DNA of 64,000 nt from positions 1-64,000 of the forward strand of contig CAIJQQ010000060.1 in the NCBI GenBank assembly GCA_903822825.1, written 5' to 3'. Shown here in pieces: positions 1 through 8,992 of this stretch (positions are counted from its first letter, which is position 1; the number at the start of each line of letters is the position of its first letter). Under the pieces are notes generated by a model. The model did not search any database. It had not been told where the DNA came from and was given only the letters and a program-made list of their open reading frames with translations. The position numbers were made by a program, and so were the translations under genes. Origin of the DNA: an uncultured Burkholderiales bacterium (lineage in GTDB: Bacteria > Pseudomonadota > Gammaproteobacteria > Burkholderiales > Burkholderiaceae_C).

Positions 1-423
1 ATGCATCCAATTGCGAAAAAAAATATTTATGGTGTTTAGTTAAAGTTAATACTCGCGAGTAAACATGATCACCCAGTACCCAACTTCGCCAGCCGACAAA
101 CAGCAAGATCTCATTCTCTAAAAAGCCTGTTTTAGGAAACTTTTTTGATTGATGGAAATGGGACCTAACGCGATCCTCCTCGCAGACCATCTTCGCCCGA
201 TTTCCCTAGTCTTTAAAGCATGCTTTGACAAATCAGTCAACAGTAACATTTTCGCTTAAGTGCCTGCTATATAAGCCATCATCAAAAAAGCACTCAGCCG
301 CTGTAACCAAATATTTGTTGACGTCAGTCAGATGTTGCCTGATGCTGATTTGGTAATAGCCAAGTGTTTCAATTAATTTTATGCTAGATTTGAGCGCAAG
401 TTCTTACTGAAATACGAGTAATA
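1..423. other. AT-rich gene-free stretch at the left edge
   Basis: No open reading frame with coding character is visible on either strand here. The base composition is clearly richer in A and T than the sppA-liv region that follows, like the two genes at 424-1477. A weak interrupted hairpin (about 120-145) has an A/T-rich stem and is not a convincing terminator. The stretch probably belongs to the same acquired segment as the next two genes and may hold their far-side boundary, but no repeat or integrase was found. Confidence 0.5.
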
Positions 424-1095
424 TCAGGAATAAATTTTATTCAACCAATTGATACGTGCTTCAACATCAGCAAGCTTAACTTCAAGAAAATTATTCTGCT
501 TTAGTAACTCAGAAACATAGTTCGACATTGAGAAGACTGCCATTTTTTCTTTGAAGTGATCGCTGTTAACAGAGACTTCAAAAAATGCATCGGATTTTCC
601 CGTTTCATGAAGTGGCTCCCAAAAGCATAATAATGTTCTATGCTCAAAATCTTTGTAAGCAGAGGGAACTTGCATTGGCAGCAGAACCTTTCGGCATTGA
701 ATCTGCGAAGGCATCCTGAGTTCGGTATCAAATTGCTTTTTCCACCTTCTGAGACGAAAGCAACTCATGTATTGCTCATTATCATGATCGACCACAATTT
801 CTGAGTTTAGTGAGTGGGCATTCCAATTCTTAATTTCAACTTGGTAAATGATCTTCAAACTTCCTTGCGTAACAGCAATCCACTTATCGAGTCTTTTGCC
901 TTTTTTACTTTTTTGTGTGCATGCTTCATCAAGAATTTTTGTTTCAAGCTTTTGATCTGAGAAATACTTATGCAATAGAGCGACCCCCAAACTCTCTCCA
1001 ATCACTCCATTAATTGCTGAAGAATGTCCAATTGAACTTCTAGTTTTGCAATCAAAAAAATTTAGTAATTCACGAAGATTGAGTTGTTTTGACAT
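424..1095 (-). CDS. hypothetical protein with PD-(D/E)XK nuclease-like core
   Basis: I do not recognise this 223-residue protein by family. What is visible is a spacing typical of the PD-(D/E)XK endonuclease fold: a helix with GVIGESLGVAL (Glu34), then RLDKW (Asp70), then a hydrophobic strand ending QVEIKNW (Glu87, Lys89). The middle part is rich in Lys/Arg and aromatic residues, and no membrane segment or signal peptide is seen. The gene is AT-rich and uses A/T-ending codons, unlike its neighbours, so recent transfer is likely. It is followed on the same strand side by a small membrane protein gene, with 37 bases between them (that gene is upstream). It could be a restriction or defence nuclease; this is inferred from motif spacing only, and no methyltransferase partner is present. 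Confidence 0.6.
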   Translation of the reverse strand: MSKQLNLRELLNFFDCKTRSSIGHSSAINGVIGESLGVALLHKYFSDQKLETKILDEACTQKSKKGKRLDKWIAVTQGSLKIIYQVEIKNWNAHSLNSEIVVDHDNEQYMSCFRLRRWKKQFDTELRMPSQIQCRKVLLPMQVPSAYKDFEHRTLLCFWEPLHETGKSDAFFEVSVNSDHFKEKMAVFSMSNYVSELLKQNNFLEVKLADVEARINWLNKIYS

Positions 1096-1132
1096 GGCGA
1101 CAGAGATTTGCAGAAAATATTGATGCGTTATT

Positions 1133-1477
1133 CTAAATGCCTTGATTAAGTGCGAAATAAGATATCACTACGCATATAGTTGTGGTCAGGATGCCAATTA
1201 CTCCGAAATAAGCTTTAATCGAAAACAAAGCGAATCTACGACTTGTAACAAATCCAGAATTTGAAAATGCGTAAATCGCTGGACCTATAGAGTAAAAAAG
1301 ATAAAGTTGCGTCACTTCGTCATTCAGAATGACTCCCTCTCCAAAGCGACTTAATGAATATTGATACCATTCGACGGCTTCGCACATCCAATATGAAATA
1401 AGCATAACTGAAAGTAAATATAATACTTTCTCTTGGTTAAACAACCAATTTTTATTTACTTGCTTTGTCTGACTCAT
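1133..1477 (-). CDS. small three-helix membrane protein, unknown function
   Basis: This 114-residue protein shows three hydrophobic stretches at about residues 17-33, 55-72 and 88-109, joined by short polar loops, with a Lys/Asn-rich N-terminus before the first helix. No family was recognised. It is AT-rich like the nuclease-like gene just downstream on the same strand, so the two probably arrived together and may be co-transcribed. Pairing of a putative nuclease with a small multi-pass protein resembles the layout of some effector/membrane defence modules, but nothing in the sequence proves such a role. The gene ends the AT-rich segment: sppA's stop codon lies 16 bases from its start. Confidence 0.55.
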   Translation of the reverse strand: MSQTKQVNKNWLFNQEKVLYLLSVMLISYWMCEAVEWYQYSLSRFGEGVILNDEVTQLYLFYSIGPAIYAFSNSGFVTSRRFALFSIKAYFGVIGILTTTICVVISYFALNQGI

Positions 1478-1493
1478 TTATCGTTCAGGTTGT

Positions 1494-3398
1494 TCAAGGC
1501 GTGATTTGGCACAAGCAATGCGCTGCAGCCGCAAAGGGTTGCTCCTGATGCAAGAGCGCTTGGAGCCAAATGAAATCTGCAGGTACCTCGGCGTTCACCC
1601 CTCCAAACGCGGTCGACCCTCCGGGCAAGCCCGTGAAAGACGCAAATTCAGACTGCACCGCGCCCCAGCCAAGGTGTGCCGCCGCTTGCGTCCAATACCG
1701 CTGGACCCAGACTTGCAACAGAGAAACTTGGGGCCCCCAGTACCGAATGGGCAAAGGCTTGTCCGTGCCAGCCGACTTGCCCACAAGCTCGCGGGCGGCC
1801 TCCACCGCGTCATTGAAGCTGCCGACGCGGTCCACCAAACCATGCGCCTGCGCCTGCGCGCCGGTCCAAATGCGGCCCTGCGCCAGCGCGTCCACTTGGG
1901 ACACCTCCAGCTTGCGCGCTTGCGCCGCTTTGCCAATGAAATCGGCATAAATGTGCTCAACGCCTGACTGCACCAAAGCCTGAACGCGCGGGTCCAGTGC
2001 CTTGCGCGGGTCGTAGGCACCGGCCAGCCAAGTGGTGCGGTAGCCCCCCGTGTTCACACCCAGCTTGCGCATCAAGCCCTCGCCCGTGGGCAGCATAGCA
2101 AACACCCCAATGGAGCCGGTGATGGTGGACGCATCGGCCCACACTTGGTCAGCCGACATGGCGATCCAGTAACCGCCGGAGGCGGCCACGTCGCCCATGG
2201 ACACGACCACTGGCTTGCCCTTGTCACGCGCGATGCGCAACTGGTCGCGAATCAATTCAGAGCCAAAGGCACTGCCGCCGGGTGAGTTGACGCGCAAAAC
2301 GATGGCCTTGACGTCTTCATCTTCGGTCGCTTTGCGAATCAAATCGGAAGTGGACAGCCCGCCGATCTTGCCAGCCGGTGCCCGGCCATCGCCAATCTCG
2401 CCTTGGGCCACGATGACCGCGATGTGCTCGCCTTTGACCGGTTTGTATTGCGCTCGCAAATAGTCCTTGAAACCGACTTGCCTGAACGTCTTGCCGTCCT
2501 CGTCCTTGCCGACCGTGTCCATCAGCGTTTGGCGTAGGGACTCGAAAGTCTGCAACTGGTCCACCCATTTCCAGTCCTTGACCAACTGGCCCGCATCCCC
2601 CTGCACAGCCTGCAACGCACCGGGCAAGCTGTCGATGTGTTGCGCCACACTGCCGGGCGGCAGCTTGCGTGCTTGCTCGATGCCTTCGGTGTAAAGCTTC
2701 CACAAGGCGTCATACACATGCGCCTCAGCCTTCAAGGCCTGCGCAGAAGGTTGGCTGAGGATGAACGGCTCGCCCGCAGACTTGTATTGCCCCACCCGGA
2801 TCAGGTTCGCCTCGATGCCCAGCTTGTCCAACGCCTCTTTGTAGTAGTTGCGTTGGCGGCCAAAACCCTCAATCAAAACTGCCCGCATGGGATGCACGGC
2901 TACCTGGCTGGCATGCGCTGCCAAGTAATACTGGCGTTGGTCATATCCAGCAGACCAAGCCATGACCGGCTTGCCGGAAGTCTTGAACTTTTCAATGGCA
3001 GCCGCGGCTTCACGCAAGGACGCCATGCCCGCGCCCTTGAAGTCGTCGAGCTTCAAGAGCACCCGGTCAATGCGTGGGTCTTTCTCCGCCAATGCGAGTG
3101 CCTTCTGAAGATCACGCAAGCGCACCGAATCGGTTGACTCGCCCTGCAACTCGCCCAGAACCTTGTCACGCAAGCCGCCAGGTGACTCTTCCACCAAGGC
3201 GCCCTTGAGGTCCAGCACCAACACCGTGTGGTCTGCGATAGCGACCCGATCCGAAAAGTAAATGAACCAAACGATGCCTGCCCCGTAGGCCAAGACAAGG
3301 AAAACCAAGCCGATTCGGAAACCCTGGATGAGCCAATCGGAGACCTTCAAAGTCTTTCGATGCAGCGTTTGAAAAAAGTTGCCTACAGAGGAAAACAC
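1494..3398 (-). CDS. sppA: signal peptide peptidase SppA, 67K type
   Basis: SppA is an inner-membrane serine protease that cleaves leftover signal peptides after secretion. This one has a single N-terminal membrane anchor followed by two tandem ClpP-like domains, the arrangement of the long proteobacterial form. The catalytic lysine is in GQYKSAGEPF of the N-terminal domain, and the catalytic serine is in GDVAASGGYW of the C-terminal domain, next to the NSPGGS oxyanion loop. The frame stays open up to an ATG at 3449, giving 651 residues. I prefer a GTG at 3398, which begins VFSSVGNFFQ, because family members start with a similar SSVGNFF segment. The gene is divergent from marC. Its 3' end marks the border to AT-rich DNA, so the last residues may differ from relatives. 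Confidence 0.93.
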   Translation of the reverse strand: MFSSVGNFFQTLHRKTLKVSDWLIQGFRIGLVFLVLAYGAGIVWFIYFSDRVAIADHTVLVLDLKGALVEESPGGLRDKVLGELQGESTDSVRLRDLQKALALAEKDPRIDRVLLKLDDFKGAGMASLREAAAAIEKFKTSGKPVMAWSAGYDQRQYYLAAHASQVAVHPMRAVLIEGFGRQRNYYKEALDKLGIEANLIRVGQYKSAGEPFILSQPSAQALKAEAHVYDALWKLYTEGIEQARKLPPGSVAQHIDSLPGALQAVQGDAGQLVKDWKWVDQLQTFESLRQTLMDTVGKDEDGKTFRQVGFKDYLRAQYKPVKGEHIAVIVAQGEIGDGRAPAGKIGGLSTSDLIRKATEDEDVKAIVLRVNSPGGSAFGSELIRDQLRIARDKGKPVVVSMGDVAASGGYWIAMSADQVWADASTITGSIGVFAMLPTGEGLMRKLGVNTGGYRTTWLAGAYDPRKALDPRVQALVQSGVEHIYADFIGKAAQARKLEVSQVDALAQGRIWTGAQAQAHGLVDRVGSFNDAVEAARELVGKSAGTDKPLPIRYWGPQVSLLQVWVQRYWTQAAAHLGWGAVQSEFASFTGLPGGSTAFGGVNAEVPADFIWLQALLHQEQPFAAAAHCLCQITP

Positions 3399-3476
3399 GT
3401 GGAAAGCCTTTGCATGAAGTCTCAAGCAATCTAACAGTCGGTCTGCCAAACGTCAATCCAGCCAACACCCGGCACA

Positions 3477-4124
3477 ATGCACAGCATGGAATTGAAACCG
3501 CTCATCACCTTGCTGGCCATCGTCAACCCCTTGGCCATCGTTCCGTTCTTCATCCACTATACCCAGGGCTTCAGCCGGGCGCAGCGCCAGCGCACCATCT
3601 TGGTCTCGTCTCTGACCGCTTTCATTGTGATCGCGATCAGCGCCTTGCTGGGGCTGCAGATTCTGGCGTTCTTTGGCATCTCCCTGGCCAGCTTTCAGGT
3701 GGGTGGCGGCATGCTGCTGCTGACTTCGGCGCTGTCCATGCTCAACGCACAACCGGCAGAGGCCCGCGCCAACGCCGACGAAGTGCAAGACGCCGAAGCC
3801 AAAGCGGCTGTGGGCGCCAGCATCGCCGTGGTGCCACTGACCATCCCGCTGCTGACCGGCCCGGCCACCATGTCCACGGTGGTGATCTACGCCGAAAAAG
3901 CCAAAACCGTGTTCCAACTCGGCACCCTGGTGGGCTACGGGGTGGTCATCGCCTTGGCCACTGCGCTGTGTTTTGCCATGGCCGCGCCGATTGCCCGCGT
4001 GCTCGGCAAAACCGGCATCAATGTCATGACGCGTCTGATGGGTTTGATTCTGGCCGCGCTCGCGGTCGAGGTGATGACCGACGGGCTGCACAAGCTTTTT
4101 CCAGTGCTTGCGCGGGGAATCTGA
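3477..4124 (+). CDS. MarC family integral membrane protein
   Basis: MarC/YchE-family proteins are six-helix inner-membrane proteins of unsettled function; the old link to multiple antibiotic resistance is not well supported. The sequence opens with the family's ITLLAIVNPLAIVPFF segment, has a central polar loop (about residues 100-118, Ala/Glu/Asp-rich), and ends with GINVMTRLMGLILAALAVEVM, typical of the family C-terminus. The length of 215 residues is normal. A second in-frame ATG at 3486 is an equally good start, since no clear ribosome binding site separates them. It is transcribed away from sppA and converges on the liv operon. Confidence 0.85.
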   Translation: MHSMELKPLITLLAIVNPLAIVPFFIHYTQGFSRAQRQRTILVSSLTAFIVIAISALLGLQILAFFGISLASFQVGGGMLLLTSALSMLNAQPAEARANADEVQDAEAKAAVGASIAVVPLTIPLLTGPATMSTVVIYAEKAKTVFQLGTLVGYGVVIALATALCFAMAAPIARVLGKTGINVMTRLMGLILAALAVEVMTDGLHKLFPVLARGI

Positions 4125-4149
4125 GGGTCCCCAAGGCCCAAGCTAGAAG

Positions 4150-4803
4150 TCAGTTCATGGCCATTTGCAAATTGGCCCCGCGCTCGATCACGAATTCTTG
4201 ATCCACCAGCTTGCGTGAATGGTTCAGATCACTTTGCGCAATCAGCACGGACACCTCGGTGCCTTTGAGTCCGGCGATGACTTCGCCCAAACGCTTGGAC
4301 AAGGCGGGCGCCACACCCTCAAAGGGTTCATCGAGCAACAACAGACGGGTGCCGACTGCCAATGCGCGTGCCAGTGCCACCAGCTTTTGCTGGCCGCCTG
4401 AAAGCAACAAGGCGCGCCGGTCTTTCATCTCGAGCAGTTCAGGCAAGACTTTGTAGACCAGCGCCAGCCGCTCTTGAGGGTCCAGCGTCGGGCTGACCCA
4501 AACAGGGATCAAGATGTTTTCTTCCACCGTCAACTCAGGCACCAGCCCACGGTCTTCGGGCATGTAGCCGATGCCCATGCCCGCCCGTGCGTGTGGCGGC
4601 AGGGCAGACAGATCCTGCCCATTGAAAGTGATGGTGCCTTGCGCAGGCGTCAAGTGGCCCATCACCGAGCGAAGCAAGGTGGTTTTGCCTGCCCCGTTTC
4701 GGCCAATCAAGCCCACCATGGTGCCGTCTTCCACAGCAAGGGACAAACCGCGCAAAGCGACGACCGACTGGATGGCCACATGGAGGCCTTCTACCTTGAG
4801 CAT
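4150..4803 (-). CDS. livF: branched-chain amino acid-type ABC transporter ATPase LivF
   Basis: This is the second ATPase of a high-affinity amino-acid (HAAT) ABC importer; it hydrolyses ATP at the cytoplasmic face of the LivHM channel. Walker A is GRNGAGKTT (residues 34-42), the signature is LSGGQQ (134-139) and Walker B is LLLLDEP (about 154-160). At 217 residues it is a little shorter than typical LivF (about 235). It is the last gene of a five-gene minus-strand operon (binding protein, LivH, LivM, LivG, LivF), with 24 bases separating it from livG. The substrate cannot be told from the ATPase: such systems import leucine/isoleucine/valine, urea, aromatic acids or others. Confidence 0.92.
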   Translation of the reverse strand: MLKVEGLHVAIQSVVALRGLSLAVEDGTMVGLIGRNGAGKTTLLRSVMGHLTPAQGTITFNGQDLSALPPHARAGMGIGYMPEDRGLVPELTVEENILIPVWVSPTLDPQERLALVYKVLPELLEMKDRRALLLSGGQQKLVALARALAVGTRLLLLDEPFEGVAPALSKRLGEVIAGLKGTEVSVLIAQSDLNHSRKLVDQEFVIERGANLQMAMN

Positions 4804-4827
4804 GCTGGATCCTTTGGGTTCGGTGTC

Positions 4828-5583
4828 TTATTCACTCAGCAGTTCGCCCGTGACGTAGCGCCGGACATCGTCGGTGGCCAGCGCCACTTCGGGTGTGTCG
4901 TCGGCAATGATGCGGCCGCTGTAGAACGCCACCACACGGCTGGCATAGCGGTTGACGATGTCCATGTCGTGCTCCACAAACAGCACTGTCGTCGATTGAT
5001 CTTGCCCCAGACCCGCCATGATGGTTTCCATCATCGGGAATTTTTCTTCGGCCGACACGCCGCTGGTGGGCTCGTCCAGCAGCAGCAGTTTGGGCGAGCT
5101 CGTCAGGGCCATCGCGATGTCGAGCAGCTTGCGCACGCCACCGGGCAACTCGGCCACCCGGCGCGAGCGGTGCTCGGTCAAAGCAAAGCGCTCGAGCAAG
5201 GCATCGGCGCGCTCAATGGCGTCGCGGCGGCGAGCGGGCTGCCAAAAACTCAGCTTCTGGTCATGGCACGCGTTGGCCACCAGCATGTTGTCCAGAACGG
5301 TCAATTCGCCATAGAGCTGCGGAATCTGGAACGAGCGCGCCACACCCAAATGTGTGATGGCCCGCGGAAACAAAGGTGTGATGTCCTGACCATCGAGCAG
5401 TATCTGCCCATGGTCGGGCTTGAGGTAGCCTGTGATCATGTTCACAAACGTGGTCTTGCCGGCGCCATTGGAGCCAATCAGGCTCACCCTTTCACCGGCA
5501 AAGATGTCGATGTTCAAGTTAGAGGCCGCCACCACGGCGCCGAATTTTTTGCCCACTTCGCGGGCCTGCAAAACGGGCTTCAC
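4828..5583 (-). CDS. livG: branched-chain amino acid-type ABC transporter ATPase LivG
   Basis: This is the first ATPase of the HAAT-type importer. Walker A is GSNGAGKTT (residues 37-45), Walker B is LLLLDEP, and the switch region ends in FVEHDMD. The ABC signature is degenerate, LPGGVRK instead of the usual LSxGxQR, though the rest of the domain is intact. The 251-residue length and the C-terminal extension after the H-loop (MDIVNRYASRVVAFYSG) match LivG. Its ATG overlaps the stop of livM by four bases, so translation is probably coupled. The specificity of the transporter is unknown. Confidence 0.92.
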   Translation of the reverse strand: MKPVLQAREVGKKFGAVVAASNLNIDIFAGERVSLIGSNGAGKTTFVNMITGYLKPDHGQILLDGQDITPLFPRAITHLGVARSFQIPQLYGELTVLDNMLVANACHDQKLSFWQPARRRDAIERADALLERFALTEHRSRRVAELPGGVRKLLDIAMALTSSPKLLLLDEPTSGVSAEEKFPMMETIMAGLGQDQSTTVLFVEHDMDIVNRYASRVVAFYSGRIIADDTPEVALATDDVRRYVTGELLSE

Positions 5584-6554
5584 CGGGTGCCCCCTTTGAC
5601 CCAGAGAGACCCAATGCCACGCGGCAAGAAGCGGATCACGACCAACAAGAAAATACCCAAGGCCATTTGCCAGGTGTTGGGGAAATAGGCACTCGAGAAC
5701 GAGCGCACCACTTCCAGCACCGTGCTGGCCAGGAACAAAGCAATCACGCTTTGCCAGCCGCCCAGAATGGCGACAAACACAAACTCACCCGAGGTGGTCC
5801 AAAAACTGAAGTTCGGCTCAATGTGCCCCAAAGCCATCACCGCCAAGGCGCCGCCCAAGCCGCCACAAAAAGCCGCCAGGATGAAGTTGATGGCCATGGC
5901 CTGGCGCACGGAGCCACCCAAGTATTCAACGCGCAATTCGTTTTCTTTGGCCGCCACGGTGATCAAGCCACGCGTGCTGTCAAAGTAAATCCGGGCCAAC
6001 AAAGCCATGACAGTCGACACCACCAGGGTGAGCACATACATGATGTAGCCCACCTGAGCGTCGGGGAGCTTCTGTCCCAGCAAGGTGGGCCGCCCCAAGT
6101 TGAAGCCATCCGAGCCACCCAGCGCCTCCAGTTTCATCAAGAGGCCATAGGTCACCATGGACAACGCCAGCGTCAGCATGGCAAAGAAAATGCCCCGGTA
6201 ACGCGACAGCAGCGGCGCAAAAGGGGCAGCCACCAAAGCGGCCGCCACGCCTGCGGACAGGGTCAGCAGCAATGCATCGGTGATGCCCAGCTTGTTGAAC
6301 ATCAAGGCTGCGGCATACCCCCCGATGGCAAACACCATGCCTTGGCCAAAAGGCACCACACCACCACGCATCAGCACCACAATGCCCAAGGACACCAGGC
6401 CATTGGCCGCGGCCATGGTGATCAAAAAGGTAAGCCACTTGGGCATGACGGTACCCGCCAGAACCAAGGCCAGGCAAATGCCTGCAGCCCACAACACCGT
6501 ATGCCGCAAGGGCATCTCCCGAGAAAGCACGGTTGTGCCCGAATTTATCGCCAT
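5580..6554 (-). CDS. livM: branched-chain amino acid-type ABC transporter permease LivM
   Basis: This is the second membrane permease of the HAAT importer, 324 residues with about nine hydrophobic segments. The FGQGMVFAIGGYAAAL segment (about residues 71-86) and the cytoplasmic coupling stretch TRGLITVAAKENELRVEYLGG are family marks; the latter contacts the ATPases. It pairs with LivH to form the inner-membrane channel. It starts at an ATG three bases after the livH stop and overlaps livG by four bases, consistent with a single transcript. Confidence 0.92.
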   Translation of the reverse strand: MAINSGTTVLSREMPLRHTVLWAAGICLALVLAGTVMPKWLTFLITMAAANGLVSLGIVVLMRGGVVPFGQGMVFAIGGYAAALMFNKLGITDALLLTLSAGVAAALVAAPFAPLLSRYRGIFFAMLTLALSMVTYGLLMKLEALGGSDGFNLGRPTLLGQKLPDAQVGYIMYVLTLVVSTVMALLARIYFDSTRGLITVAAKENELRVEYLGGSVRQAMAINFILAAFCGGLGGALAVMALGHIEPNFSFWTTSGEFVFVAILGGWQSVIALFLASTVLEVVRSFSSAYFPNTWQMALGIFLLVVIRFLPRGIGSLWVKGGTR

Positions 6555-6557
6555 GGC

Positions 6558-7445
6558 TCAGATCTTTCGGGCCTGAATGCGCTGAAACAGCCCTTCCGGA
6601 CGGAACATCAACACCACAGCCATCACCACATAAATCGAGAACAGCTCGGCCACAGGTGCCATGTGAACAGCCATGGCACGGGCCAGACCCACAATCAGCG
6701 CACCTACGGCCGCACCCTCAATGCTGCCCAACCCGCCGATGATCACCACCGCGAACGACACGATGATCACGCCAACAGACACGCCCGGTTGCACCGAAAT
6801 CATGGGCGCGGTGAAGGCCCCGCCCAGCGCTGCCAGAAAGATGCCGACCGAAAAAGCCAGCATGTACACCCGAGAGACATTCACGCCCATGCTCGAGGCG
6901 ATCTCCGAGCTGTGGATCACGGCGATCATGATCTTGCCCTGCTGGGTGCGGTTGAGCCACCACCAAACAGCCAGGCCCACCACAACCGCCAAAGCCACCA
7001 AGGCGAAGTCGTAACCCACATAGGTTTGTGTACCAATGTCGATGTTGCCAAACAGCCCATAAGGCTCCGACACATAGTAAGGATTGGCACCCCACAGCAG
7101 TTTGGTGGCATCCTCCATGATCAGGAACATGGCGTAGGTGACAAGGACCAGCAACACCTCGTCGCGCCCATAAAAGAAACGCAGCAAGCCGCGCTCTGTC
7201 AGGGGCGCAACGAGCGCTGCCACGGCCACAGCCGCCAAAAGCATGGCCACCAACGTGAAGCCGGGCGCCCACTTCATGGCGCTGGCCCAGCCCACGAAAC
7301 TGGCGGCCGCATAGGCCCCCAGCGCGTAGAAACTGCCGTGCGCGATGTTGAGGATCTTCAGCACGCCGAACACCAGCGTCAGTCCCAGCGCCACGATGAA
7401 CAGCCACGAAGCGTAGGTCAGTCCGTCAATCAGTATGGTGAGCAT
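6558..7445 (-). CDS. livH: branched-chain amino acid-type ABC transporter permease LivH
   Basis: This is the first membrane permease of the HAAT importer. It begins with the family's LTLVFGVLKILNIAHGSFYALGAY motif region (written here in pieces: GLTLVFGVL, NIAHGSFYALG). It has about eight membrane helices in 295 residues and carries the coupling loop around HSSEIASSMGVNVSRVY. It lies 26 bases downstream of the binding-protein gene and three bases before livM. The function follows from the family and the complete operon; the substrate is not determined. Confidence 0.93.
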   Translation of the reverse strand: MLTILIDGLTYASWLFIVALGLTLVFGVLKILNIAHGSFYALGAYAAASFVGWASAMKWAPGFTLVAMLLAAVAVAALVAPLTERGLLRFFYGRDEVLLVLVTYAMFLIMEDATKLLWGANPYYVSEPYGLFGNIDIGTQTYVGYDFALVALAVVVGLAVWWWLNRTQQGKIMIAVIHSSEIASSMGVNVSRVYMLAFSVGIFLAALGGAFTAPMISVQPGVSVGVIIVSFAVVIIGGLGSIEGAAVGALIVGLARAMAVHMAPVAELFSIYVVMAVVLMFRPEGLFQRIQARKI

Positions 7446-7471
7446 GCATTGGGCGCCTTATCGATGACAGC

Positions 7472-8797
7472 TTATGGGCAACCTTTGGCGCCCGGGAAGC
7501 CCGCCCTGATCCAGTCTTCGGTCTTCATGTTGGCGGGCGGGTTCACGCATTCCGCAGGGAAACGCATGATGTCGTCCAGCATCACCATCTTCTTGGCGGC
7601 GTCGTAGCGTGTGCGGCCAATGGCGGTTTCCTGGGTGGCCTGATGACCACCACCCAAGTTCATGCGGATCTTGCCTGCAGGCGAGTCCCACTCGGAATTG
7701 CGCAAGGCCGCAGCCAATTGCTCGGAGTTGGGCTTCTTGCCGCCGTTGGCAGCCATGGCTTTTTCAACCGCCAGCTTCAAGCCCAGCAGTGACTGCACCA
7801 TTCGGTAGGGGGCCTGCACTGGGTACACGTTGTTGGCCTTGCTGTAAATGTCCCACCACCAGTCGTTCAGTGCCGACTTGGGCGCCATCAGGCCATAAGC
7901 GCCGCGGGCACCCAAAATCACGCCGTCAGGCATCTTGTCACCCAAACCAGGCAGCACGTGATCACCGGCAGAAAAGATCACTTGCGAGCGCTTGAACAAA
8001 CCGCGAGGTCCGGCCTGCAAAATGAAAGCCTGCAAATCGCCGCCCCACAAGCTGCTGTGGGTGATGTCTGCTTGCTTGGACATCAGGGCTGAAATTTCTG
8101 TGCCGTACTGGCCTGCGCCAAATTTGGGCAACTGGTCCTCACCCGCCTTGGCATTGGGGTAGAGCTTTTCCATGGACCAGACAAAGTCTTTCTTGGAGTC
8201 TTGGCCCCAAGCGTAGTCCTGATTGATCATGTTGAAGGTGCCGACCTTGATGTCCTTGCCCTTCAAGTAGCGGGCCAGAGCCACGTTGTCCATGGCAGCG
8301 TGAGACGCGGTGCGGAACACGTAGTTGTACTTGCCGTCTTCAAAAATACGGGGCGTGCCGCAATCGTAAAGAATGAGGAACTTCTTCATTTCCTCGGCCA
8401 CCGGGGCCACGGCCAGACAGTCGCCTGAGCCCACATAGCCCACCACCGCATCGACTTTTTCACGGTCATACAGGTTGCGCAACTCTTGCACTTGCTTGGT
8501 GGCACCACCGTTTTCATCGACATAGACCGCTTCGAGCTTCATGCCCCCAAAGCCGGTCTTGTTGTAAGGCGCAGGCGCTGCGCCTTTGTTGAAAGCGTCC
8601 ACCAACACCTTGGCGCCATTGACCGCCGGAATGCCGAAGCTCTCCGCCGCCTGGCCAGACAAAAAGCTCACAATGCCGACCTTGAAGGTCTCTTGGGAAT
8701 GAGCTGCACCCGAAGCGCACAGCGCAGCGGCCAAAGTCACCGCCGTGCCAACCGCCTTGCGCGACCAAGTCGCTTTGCGAATACCTTGAATAGCCAT
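7472..8797 (-). CDS. periplasmic amino acid-type ABC transporter substrate-binding protein
   Basis: This is the type I periplasmic binding protein (Peripla_BP_6) that captures the substrate for LivHMGF. A signal peptide ends at about AAHSQ (residue 35), after which the mature protein begins ETFKVGIVSFLSG. The protein has 441 residues from the chosen ATG at 8797, which has GGAGAG five bases upstream; a GTG four codons earlier is less likely because that purine run would lie inside the gene. It is long for LivK (about 370) and closer to the larger subgroup that often binds urea, amides or aromatic acids. As first gene of the operon it is preceded by a 195-base gap to the LysR gene. Confidence 0.88.
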   Translation of the reverse strand: MAIQGIRKATWSRKAVGTAVTLAAALCASGAAHSQETFKVGIVSFLSGQAAESFGIPAVNGAKVLVDAFNKGAAPAPYNKTGFGGMKLEAVYVDENGGATKQVQELRNLYDREKVDAVVGYVGSGDCLAVAPVAEEMKKFLILYDCGTPRIFEDGKYNYVFRTASHAAMDNVALARYLKGKDIKVGTFNMINQDYAWGQDSKKDFVWSMEKLYPNAKAGEDQLPKFGAGQYGTEISALMSKQADITHSSLWGGDLQAFILQAGPRGLFKRSQVIFSAGDHVLPGLGDKMPDGVILGARGAYGLMAPKSALNDWWWDIYSKANNVYPVQAPYRMVQSLLGLKLAVEKAMAANGGKKPNSEQLAAALRNSEWDSPAGKIRMNLGGGHQATQETAIGRTRYDAAKKMVMLDDIMRFPAECVNPPANMKTEDWIRAGFPGAKGCP

Positions 8798-8992
8798 GAG
8801 TCTCTCCACTTGTTAGTCCGAAACAGGACGACATCGAAAACAACGCCAATGCCATCTTGTGCGGAGAAACTGGAACGACTCATCAGTGCAAACCCCTGCC
8901 CACTCCAGGAAAGGGCTCGAAAATGTCACGCTCGTGACCTTGCGGCCCATGCCGTCGACCAAGCCTTGCTGTCAATGACCCAGCCCACAACT

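Noticed and set aside
120-146. Possible terminator hairpin AAAAAG...CTTTTT
   Set aside because: The stem is mostly A-T pairs with a three-base bulge and no gene ends nearby.
5667-7607. Long plus-strand frame of 646 codons opposite livM/livH
   Set aside because: It lies antisense to two well-supported permease genes, is rich in His/Gln/Arg as expected from the complement of GC-rich membrane codons, and shows no domain.
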